Assembly: GCA_038093515.1 (NCBI GenBank)
Contig: JBBPSI010000056.1
Location: 62,001 to 126,000 of the forward strand
Length of the DNA stretch: 64,000 bases
Direction of reading: 5' to 3'
Source: Butyriboletus loyo
Taxonomy: Eukaryota; Basidiomycota; Agaricomycetes; Boletales; Boletaceae
Shown here: positions 22,746-31,532 of the stretch, piece after piece
How the letters are laid out: the number at the start of each line of letters is the position of its first letter
Numbering within the stretch: position 1 is the first letter of the stretch
Notes under the pieces: generated by a model
Told to the model about the DNA's origin: nothing
Databases searched by the model: none
Seen by the model: the letters and a program-made list of their open reading frames with translations, nothing else
Translations under genes and position numbers: made by a program

Positions 22746-24235
22746 ATGTCTTTTGCGGTACTTTCCCTAACAGTACTATCTGTCCTCCAACGGGCGACTT
22801 CCCTTGCACCGACCACTTCTGTCGCCGCTGGCTACTACACAGGCTGGCATGCCACAAAAGGGTACCCAATCTCAGCGGTCAACTGGGAAAAGTACAACAC
22901 AATGATCTACTCTTTTGCGTAAATCTGCCTGGCCTTCTTTGAGGAAGCAGCTGAGTATTGTCGGACAGCGCCACGACCCCGAGTGTCAACACCCTTTCGT
23001 TGAACGGATCAGACCCACCACTCCTCCCTGAATTTGTCTGTGAAGCACATGAACACGTGAGTTTATACGCTTAGTGCTGAAACAATTATTTATTGGAGCA
23101 CTCAAGGATGTTGCTGCCCATGTTGCAATCGGAGGTTGGGCTGGCGGCCTCTGGTTCTCATCCAATGTAGCAACTCCGGAAAACCGAACTGCTTTCGCTC
23201 AGACGGTTGCAGATTTCGCAGAACAGTATGACCTGGATGGTATCAACTTCGAGTATGTCTTGGTGGTTTCTTTCACTTGACGAGCACTGAGTGCGCTCCT
23301 GTTAGTTGGGAATATCCGAACCAACAAGGCATAGGTTGCAACGCGATTAATGCTAATGATACACAGAACTTCCTTTCCTTCCTCCAAGAGCTCCGTGCGA
23401 ATCCTGTTGGGGCGGAATTGACACTCAGTGCCGCGACTTCCATCGTCCCGTTCCGTAACGCGTTTGGTAACCCTTCCACAGACGTATCCGGCTTCGCTAA
23501 GGTTCTCGACTACATCACCATCATGAACTATGACATTTGGGGCTCGTGGTCATCGGCAGTTGGACCTAATGCTCCTTTGAATGACACATGTGCTCCTCCC
23601 GCTGACCAGATGGGTTCAGCGGTTTCTGCTGTCAAGGCGTGGACTGCCGCTGGAATGCCAGCCAACCAGATCGTGCTCGGTGTCGCTGCTTATGGTCATT
23701 CCTTCAGCGTCTCACCTGACGATGCGTTCTCCGGTAATGAACTTGTTGCATACCCGAAGTTCAATGCTTCGAACCAGCCTCTCGGCGATGCGTGGGATGA
23801 TACTGGTAGTGTTGATGCCTGTGGAGTTCACCAAGGGCCCGGTGGTACCTTCGATTTCTGGGGTCTCGTTGACGGCGGGTTCCTGACCACGGAGGGGTAT
23901 CCAGCGTCAGGCATCTACTACCGTTACGACGAATGCAGTCAAACCGTTGAGTGACCTCGATACTTGGATGTTATCGTGCTTTCGATCTGACGATCTTATT
24001 TCAGCCCTATGTTTACAACGAAACGTCCAAGGTCATGGTTTCATTCGATAATGCTCAATCGTTTACTGCCAAGGGCGAGTACATCAAGGAGACCGGTCTT
24101 AGAGGGTTTGCAATGTGGGAAGCTGGAGGCGACTATCACGACATTCTCCTCGACTCTATTAGGGCTGGGTTTGACACTCCACAGCTCCCCAAAAGGTCCA
24201 AAACTAGACACGCTTACAAGAAGCACCGCTGGTAA
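22746..24235 (+). CDS. Secreted GH18 chitinase, tandem copy 1
   Basis: Five exons join in phase: 22746-22918, 22969-23056, 23107-23252, 23306-23945 and 24005-24235 (425 aa). GH18 enzymes hydrolyse beta-1,4 links in chitin. A signal peptide MSFAVLSLTVLSVLQRATSLA is followed by AAGYYTGWHA. The sheet motif is VAIGGWAGG. The catalytic motif is DGINFDWEYP, with Glu138 as the proton donor; the Asp codon before Trp is split by intron 3. YITIMNYDIWGSW and the C-terminal RGFAMWEAGGDY complete the barrel. The first Asp of the usual DxxDxDxE is replaced by Asn, which is common in fungal GH18. The third intron acceptor (actcaag) and the fourth donor (gttgag) are weak. The last 20 residues are basic and differ from copy 2. 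Roles in wall remodelling or mycoparasitism are possible. Confidence 0.93.
23011..24163 (+). repeat. Tandem duplicated block, copy A
   Basis: This block aligns without gaps to 26138-27290 (offset 3127). It covers exon 2 to near the end of exon 5 of the chitinase gene and includes introns 2, 3 and 4. Between about 23125 and 23920 I saw no difference at all; outside that core about a dozen single substitutions are visible. Similarity falls off abruptly on both sides. Confidence 0.9.
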
Positions 24236-25856
24236 TCTTGTGCTAGTCATTCGTTTTACATTATATACCTAAATGATCGATTCGGACGCTTTCACCCCTC
24301 CTTTCCTTACCTGTAGAGTGCTTGTTGAACCTTTCCTTTGGGGCCAACTCAACCTCGCTACTCCTACCTTTTTTTAGATGACTACCTCTATTAACTCGTT
24401 GTTTGAAACGAATCCAATCTCTTTAACTGACAGATACGCTGTGAGACATGCTGACTCGCGGCTCTCCCATCAAGTTTCGGAGAGCCGTAGTTTTCCATGC
24501 TCGGATGTACATCCGTATGGCTCGGCCAACAAGAAAACTGGTATAGCCAGATAGCAAGACTAGCTCCCCAAGGTTCAACGCCCAAGGTTCAACCTAGACA
24601 TGGTTTACATTCAATCACAAGATCCACATACAGTAGATATCCTCATAATGCATATCGTCGGGACCACCAAAATCCCGATGTCATTATCAACAAAGTCATA
24701 TTTTTCCCACCCACGGTGATCTCATACTAGGGTGAAACATTGCCAACTACCACTGAATTACAAGTTGAAGAAACTGTGTAACGAGGTCTGTTTAGCACCG
24801 AGAAACTCGTGAGCTTATGTGACAGTGTTGACTGATTGAAAAGGAGGGCCCCTTTCTGAAGGGAGCAGAAGTGTTGGACAATGCTTGCTTGACTGGTGTC
24901 AGGATGAGAATCAATATAAGCAGTCAGCGAGGGTGAGATTTTGACATGATGGGTTCTTTGGAGGCTGCACGGATGAGTCTTTGGTGCGTCGGGATTGGCT
25001 TTCGGCCGCTTTGCCAGCCGGGCGTCTGTGGCGGGTTTATTGCGGGGTTTGTGCTTCAATTTGAGCAAGGGTGAGCAATATCGACACATATTGCTCAATT
25101 TTGAGTTCCCATGGATCCTTTACATAGTTCTCTAGAACAATAGTCAAGTACAATCCTATTGTGTAGCTCCCTCATAATGCATATTCACTGTTGCTGGCCC
25201 ATGCGTTGTGCAATGTGCATTTTTCACAGGCCCCACAATGGGACTGGCCCAAAATCAATGCTTATGAGGATGTCTACTGTAGCATGTGGCCATTCCATCT
25301 CAACCAGCTCGACTGAGATATCAGGTACCCATGACCCATTTTGTAGCTTTGGCCGCCATATGGCTTCCCTCGGCTGTGTGAATACTGAACCTGGTCCCAT
25401 CGAGAACTGTACTGTATCCGGCAGAACTGGCTCCCGCTGGTACTGCACGGTTCTCGGCAATGATCTTCTTCCAATGGTTTTGTTGGCTAACCGTTTCACA
25501 GACGGCAGGCAGAAAACCGCACAATGTTGTCGTTTTACTTGATGGTAAGACACCCTTGAATTTTTTTGTGAAGTGGCCAACCAATCAGAGCTTGGCACAT
25601 ATTGTGCTCAGCTGATCTGAGTAGTCTTCTCAGCTAACCGTTCCACTCCGACCAATTCAACTGAAATATACTGGTGGCACATGTTGTAAGTGGGTCGTTT
25701 GCTATATCGCTTCCAGGATGCAAATTAATGACTGCCGAGCCGAAACCAAACCGAAATATCGATGAAAGCTAAGTATAAGTAGGGAGGGTCCGCAGTGCTA
25801 GCGGCAGGAGATACCCATTGTCCTCGGCTTAGCTTTGGGAATCCCAGCGACCAGCG
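24236..25856. other. Spacer between the two chitinase genes
   Basis: No intact gene is recognised. Short open frames near 25160-25600 lie on both strands. A small phrase is repeated inside the spacer: ctcgactgagatatcaggtacc near 25309 resembles caactgaaatatactggtgg near 25659. A piece like tttttttgtgaagtggcc near 25560 resembles the chitinase exon 2 relics. The right end leads into the promoter of chitinase gene 2. Confidence 0.4.
25773..25785 (+). promoter_or_regulatory. TATAAGTAGG box of chitinase gene 2
   Basis: The string gtataagtaggga lies about 80 nt upstream of the AT of the start at 25857. It is preceded by a gaaagcta block that is also present upstream of gene 1 (gatagaagctag), so promoter similarity extends beyond the box itself. 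Confidence 0.6.
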
Positions 25857-27314
25857 ATGTCTTTTGCAGTGCTTTCTCTGACAGTGCTATCTGCCCTCCA
25901 GCGGGTGTCTTCCCTCGCACTGCCAGTCAATTATGGAAATGAGCCCGTCGCCGCTGCCTGGTACGCAGGCTGGCATGCCACGGACGGATTCCCACTCTCA
26001 GCCGTCAGTTGGGACAAGTACAACACATTGATATACTCTTTCGCGTAAGTTTTGCCAATCCTGACTTTGAGGACGCAGCTGATATTCCCCGATAGCATCA
26101 CGACCCCGAGCGTCAACAGCCTTTCTTTGAATGGATCAGACCCACCACTCCTCCCCGAATTTGTCTGTGAAGCACATGAACACGTGAGTTTATACGCTTA
26201 GTGCTGAAACAATTATTTATTGGAGCACTCAAGGGTGTTGCTGCCCATATTGCAATCGGAGGTTGGGCTGGCGGCCTCTGGTTCTCATCCAATGTAGCAA
26301 CTCCGGAAAACCGAACTGCTTTCGCTCAGACGGTTGCAGATTTCGCAGAACAGTATGACCTGGATGGTATCAACTTCGAGTATGTCTTGGTGGTTTCTTT
26401 CACTTGACGAGCACTGAGTGCGCTCCTGTTAGTTGGGAATATCCGAACCAACAAGGCATAGGTTGCAACGCGATTAATGCTAATGATACACAGAACTTCC
26501 TTTCCTTCCTCCAAGAGCTCCGTGCGAATCCTGTTGGGGCGGAATTGACACTCAGTGCCGCGACTTCCATCGTCCCGTTCCGTAACGCGTTTGGTAACCC
26601 TTCCACAGACGTATCCGGCTTCGCTAAGGTTCTCGACTACATCACCATCATGAACTATGACATTTGGGGCTCGTGGTCATCGGCAGTTGGACCTAATGCT
26701 CCTTTGAATGACACATGTGCTCCTCCCGCTGACCAGATGGGTTCAGCGGTTTCTGCTGTCAAGGCGTGGACTGCCGCTGGAATGCCAGCCAACCAGATCG
26801 TGCTCGGTGTCGCTGCTTATGGTCATTCCTTCAGCGTCTCACCTGACGATGCGTTCTCCGGTAATGAACTTGTTGCATACCCGAAGTTCAATGCTTCGAA
26901 CCAGCCTCTCGGCGATGCGTGGGATGATACTGGTAGTGTTGATGCCTGTGGAGTTCACCAAGGGCCCGGTGGTACCTTCGATTTCTGGGGTCTCGTTGAC
27001 GGCGGGTTCCTGACCACGGAGGGGTATCCAGCGTCAGGCATCTACTACCGTTACGATGAATGCAGTCAAACCGTTGAGTGACCTCGATACTTGGATGTTA
27101 TCGTGCTTTCGATCTGACGATTTTATTTCAGCCCTATGTTTACAACGAAACTTCCGAGGTCATGGTTTCATTCGATAACGCTCAATCGTTTACTGCCAAG
27201 GGCGAGTACATCAAGGAGATAGGTCTTAGAGGGTTTGCAATGTGGGAAGCTGGAGGCGACTATTACGATATTCTCCTCGACTCCATTAGGCCCGCTGTTG
27301 GATTTGATGATTAA
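25857..27314 (+). CDS. Secreted GH18 chitinase, tandem copy 2
   Basis: Five exons join in phase: 25857-26044, 26096-26183, 26234-26379, 26433-27072 and 27132-27314 (414 aa). The signal peptide is MSFAVLSLTVLSALQRVSSLA. A 5-residue longer mature start (with NYGNEPVAA) precedes WYAGWHATDGFPLSAV. VAxIGGWAGG, DGINFDWEYP (catalytic Glu143) and YITIMNYDIWGSW are as in copy 1. The protein ends after DILLDSIRPAVGFDD. The block from exon 2 to exon 5 is almost identical to copy 1, introns included, while exon 1 is clearly different. The sequence differences inside exon 5 change Lys to Glu and Thr to Ile. Both copies keep all active site residues and should be functional. Confidence 0.93.
26138..27290 (+). 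repeat. Tandem duplicated block, copy B
   Basis: Partner of 23011-24163, same orientation, offset 3127. See copy A for extent and differences. The boundaries lie inside genes (exon 2 and exon 5) rather than in spacers. Confidence 0.9.
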
Positions 27315-27418
27315 CGCCATTGTCAAAAATGGTAGTTCCGGTTTTGTCACGAGATTGTACTCCTTTGGACTTCCGTTCTACTTGTTGGCTTGAGCACGTC
27401 GAATACTCTGTAGTACTC

Positions 27419-29114
27419 ATGGATGAGATTAACGAGATTCACGTCACGCCAACTGTCGATGATGAAACTGCCGAAGCAGGAACAGCGTGGCCACGGCTGC
27501 CACGGCTACCACGGTTTCCCCGCTCCGATGATCCCTCTGTTGGAGTCGACCAACGAACCTATGATAATCTTGTTCGGTACACGAAGTATGCATCTGGTGC
27601 TTACCAGGTGCTCTGTCCTCGTCCGATGGGGAACACCCTCATATTCCAGGTTAGTACGAACACCGTGACTTGGCGGATTGGATCACTGGCACTACCTAGA
27701 GTCGAAGCTCAATGCGAAGGGGGGCAACTGAACTGACACTTCACTTATCAGTTCCAGGATACAGTCACCTCAACGAAAGGATTTATCGCCCGGGACGACG
27801 AGCGGGAAGAACTCGTCGTCGCATTCAGGGGGACGACGGATGTCGCCAGCATCCTTCTTGGTACGCACCATCTATCATCCTCGATGTCCTTTTGCATCTC
27901 AACAGCCATTCACTCGGGCTTCGGAATGCAGATACCGCCATCATATTCGTATCTTTGCAAGGACCGGGACTCCCCCCGCCAGATCCATCCGCTGTTTCGC
28001 GCTCGGCCGAACCCCACGTTCACGTTGGTTTCCTCCTTGCATACAACAGCGTCGCGCAAACGGTTCTAGATGAACTCAAACCCCAATTACAAGCGTTTCC
28101 GTCATACAATATCGTCGTGTGTGGTACAGTTCAACTTCCGTTGCTCTCGTCATGATGAGAACACTAATCGACACCAGGTCATTCCCTGGGGGTAAACCGA
28201 TTTGTAGCTTCTATGAATTCGAAGCAGCACGTTTGAACTTTTAACGTAACAGGGATCTATTGCGAGCATAGCTTCGGTTGCTTTCAGCCGTACGTTTCGT
28301 GGGAGGTGTGTCACCTTGTACACCTTTGGTGAGATATCTTCACAGCGTCCTCTCTTGGGTGACAATTCAAACTGCGAGTTGTCAGGTCAACCTCGCACCG
28401 GAGATCGTTCCTTTGCAGAGCTGGTCGAAGGTGCGATCGGTACTAGGAACATTTATCGATGTGAGTCCTGCACTCAGATACCGCCTTTCATTATGATGAC
28501 GAAGATGGATAGGCGTACACTTGGTCGGTGAGATTCATAATTGAGCTAATTCGGAACAGATCCAATCCCTTGATACTGGCGCTTATCAGATGGCGTCCCG
28601 ACGATGATTCCGACTCAACTTGGTTATCAACATTTGTACGCTATCCTCCCAGCTGCGGATCTAGTCCATATCTGATCTCATAACTTGCTTGTAGCGGAGC
28701 AGAATATTGGCAGTTTAATGAACTAGGTGAGAATTTCGCTTTAGCTATTTCCTTCTATTCGTGGAACTTTGACGTCGTAGCGGTTTATATTCTTTGTATT
28801 CGCTATCTTCTATCTACAAAGAAACTCAGCCATTGATGTCAGGTCCGCCAAAGAATGTGAAGCGCCTCGAAGGAGGCGAGGACCCGACTGGTAGCTGCAA
28901 CATTCGTAAGTCCATACAATCGATTCCTCTGGCTTCCTTTGATAAGAAGACTTGGTTTATAGCATCCACCGGCGTGAATCCCGCGCATTGGGTCTACTTT
29001 CAGCAAAGTGAGTTTCACTATCACCTCGGATGGCATCCACTGCCGTGTTCAAGTCGTGCTTACGGTGAGCTTGGGTATATAGTCATCGCCTCGGATCCAA
29101 CCGTGTGTATGTGA
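27419..29114 (+). CDS. Class 3 lipase / feruloyl-esterase-like alpha/beta hydrolase
   Basis: Twelve exons join in phase: 27419-27649, 27758-27860, 27932-28123, 28178-28191, 28253-28328, 28386-28460, 28513-28527, 28590-28635, 28695-28726, 28822-28905, 28963-29007 and 29083-29114 (about 314 aa). The family hydrolyses ester bonds in lipids or feruloyl esters. Visible motifs are VVAFRGTTD, the nucleophile elbow GHSLGG (Ser178), LYTFGQPRTG, CVHLVDGVP with the catalytic Asp (about 236), GYQHFGAEYW, and NPAHWVYF with the candidate catalytic His (about 298). The elbow and the Asp loop are split over exons of 14 and 15 nt. Fungal members are normally secreted, but no signal peptide is seen at this start. 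The true first exon may be missing, since the ATG lies only about 105 nt after chitinase copy 2. The second exon may instead begin at 27752. Confidence 0.82.
28178..28191 (+). other. 14-nt microexon carrying the lipase nucleophile elbow
   Basis: The exon GTCATTCCCTGGGG lies between acceptor acaccag and donor gtaaac. Joined to a G from the exon before and a Gly codon after, it gives G-H-S-L-G-G. Without it the reading frame is lost (phase 1 to phase 0) and the catalytic serine is absent. Confidence 0.8.
28513..28527 (+). other. 15-nt microexon before the lipase catalytic Asp
   Basis: The exon GCGTACACTTGGTCG lies between acceptor ggatag and donor gtgaga. Phase 1 on both sides gives C-V-H-L-V and, with the next exon, D-G-V-P, the family's Asp loop. 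Skipping it keeps the frame but removes the loop. Confidence 0.7.
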
Positions 29115-31532
29115 CAATGTAGCTGGGAGAAGTTTGATCGTAATAAAGAATACTCTTGACTGACGCATGGAGTGTGTCGAACCGTGCATCAAGTGTCTTC
29201 CCTGTGTCTGGTTTGGCCAAGGGGCTGGGTTGGATCAGCATCGCCGAGCGAAGATCGCCGGGTCCCTCATGGCTAACATGGGTTGTCGCATATTTAGCAA
29301 TATCAAGTCCTTCCCAGTGGATTTCTATCATTTGCCTCCTCATGGATCCTTGCCCTAAAAAGATCAACTTTATGTCCTTCTTTCGTTCATACCCGATGGC
29401 CGGGCCGCAGCATAATCCGGGTTCCAGTGTTCCGTGAGACAGCAGGAATGCGTTGTGATGCGCCGCACTCATTCGCAGGGTTAACTAGACACATTCATGG
29501 CACACGGAATTGATTCGAGGAACCAAAATGCTCCATGAGAGGCAAACGACGTTCTTGTCAGTACTTGAAGACGACTCTGACAGTTTATTGCACAATGATT
29601 GAGGGGAGCCACGCAATATCTGGTTCCGTATTTCATCATACCCAAGTCTTGATGATGAATGAATCTGTCGGATCATCGATCATCGACTGCTGGATGGCAT
29701 AATGCATGGATCCTACTCAGAAGAATGGACGCTATCTTCAACCTCGTGCACGCACAACGTCTATACTTACTATTAGAACAGCAGTACAACATGACCTGAG
29801 GATATCGTCCTCGTCAGGTACAGTGCCCACACGTTCCGTCCGATAACCCATCGGACCATCATCGATGAAATTCCAAGTCAGGTCCACGGTGAGATATTTT
29901 GGTGATCCTTCAAGTCCTCGGAAAATCGAATGCCCGATAGATATATTTACATATGCTGGGCGCGCGTATCAGAGAGAGATACGGTTTAGACCTAAAAAGC
30001 ACGTTTGACACCAGCTACTAATCAGTTCTCGGTGTCTTAATTCTGGAACGAGTCTGAGAAGATCGATGGCAAAATATGATCGTGAAACAGACCGAAGAAG
30101 CCGAATGAAAATTCGTGACACATATGCCATGATAATGCTCAAAGTTGTGTCGGGAAAACTGGCCTACAATTTATTTTTATTTTTATTTCTATTATCAGGG
30201 TGAAGGGCTGTACGAACAGCAGTGCAGCTTGAAACGATGTTGATGACGAGACTGATCATTTCATCCGAGCTGGGTAGTACCACCGTTTTACATTGATCAT
30301 GGTGATTGGGCGGAAACACAAGGCGAATGCACATGCTGTATGATAGTATCTAGAAAGGTGTCATATACAAGACTATATATCAATGCGTATATGGGATAGA
30401 TGAAAAAAGCGTTGGTCGTTCAAGACACTACGCCAGCAAATTCTATGTGAATGTAATTAGTACATCTTTAGTTCGTCACTCACCACGGATCCGTTTACCT
30501 AAGAATAACGGAATAACATCATCCACTAGGAGCGTCGTGGGACAACAGTCCTCCGAAACGATGAGCTGTAGGATGAGTTTATGAGACGGTATTTCCCGGA
30601 GGTGTATATATAAACCTCTGTAAAACGGGGAACGGTCCTGATTCGTGATTCCTAAACGAATGCCAATTTCACGTCATTCTCATAAAAGAAAACCTCACTA
30701 GAATGGATACGTTCTAGGAAAAACAAGGGTGTTGATTGAGCCAGTGATGTCAACGTTATCGATCCGAAGAACCGACCCGCCTGCACGGGAACACGCTGGT
30801 AAGGTGAGGCACAACTTCTTGGACGGGGCTCGTACAGTACTTGATACGACAGGATCAGATTTCTGTCGGGTGAGAGTGGCGGTAGATCACGACAGCCCCG
30901 TGATCAACTTGACCAAAGCATCAGCGCTTCAGCAGGGTAGCTTCCCAAAGCCCTGGAAAGTGTCTGGTAAACGATGAGGGTCGGTTTATTGTGCGTGTGT
31001 CGTCAAGCCTGTCACGGTGTAGTCTTTTTGTTCGTTATCTCGATGGGTTGTGGCAAGTGGCTATAGTGCTTTTCGAGGGAGCGAGAGCTGGTTCTGTGTG
31101 CCTTGGGTTCCGAATGAAGCTGGTGCACGCGATACAGCCTCTGCTATTCTCCAGAACGTCGATTGGTCATGTTGAGATGAGTCTGGTTGACATTGATTGG
31201 CATGGCAACTGCGAATGGGTTGTTTCAAATCACGAATCGTGCTGCGATATTGGACTCAAGAATATCTAGAGAGCTGAGGAGTATCACTGTAGTAGATGAA
31301 TCTAGCTATGCGTGGTAGTGATGGCAAAGAGTTCAATTCAAGGTTACTCGGAAGAGAGCCTTGCTTGAATTGGACCCTATAAGTTACCGCGACTAGGGTC
31401 GTTTCTTGGCGCCGCTCAGGCTGCCACACTCATCCTTGGCCCTTCGCAACTCATACTGCGTTTCTCCTGCTGTAGATTATCCCCATTTTTTTTTACGCTA
31501 ATCCCGCTCAGACGACTCTAACGGTGTTCAAA
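29115..31532. other. 2.4 kb stretch without a recognised gene
   Basis: Short open frames exist (minus 29083-29472, plus 30729-30977 and 30991-31269), but none has a motif, a neighbouring splice chain or clear composition of a gene. The centre (29700-30720) is AT-rich and lacks long frames. The right end is the promoter of the acyltransferase gene. Confidence 0.45.

Noticed and set aside
23221..23320. Apparent loss of a catalytic Asp in the chitinases (reading through exon 3 gives NFEY instead of NFDWEY)
   Set aside because: The codon is split by intron 3 (GA|T). After splicing both copies read DGINFDWEYP, so the active site is intact.
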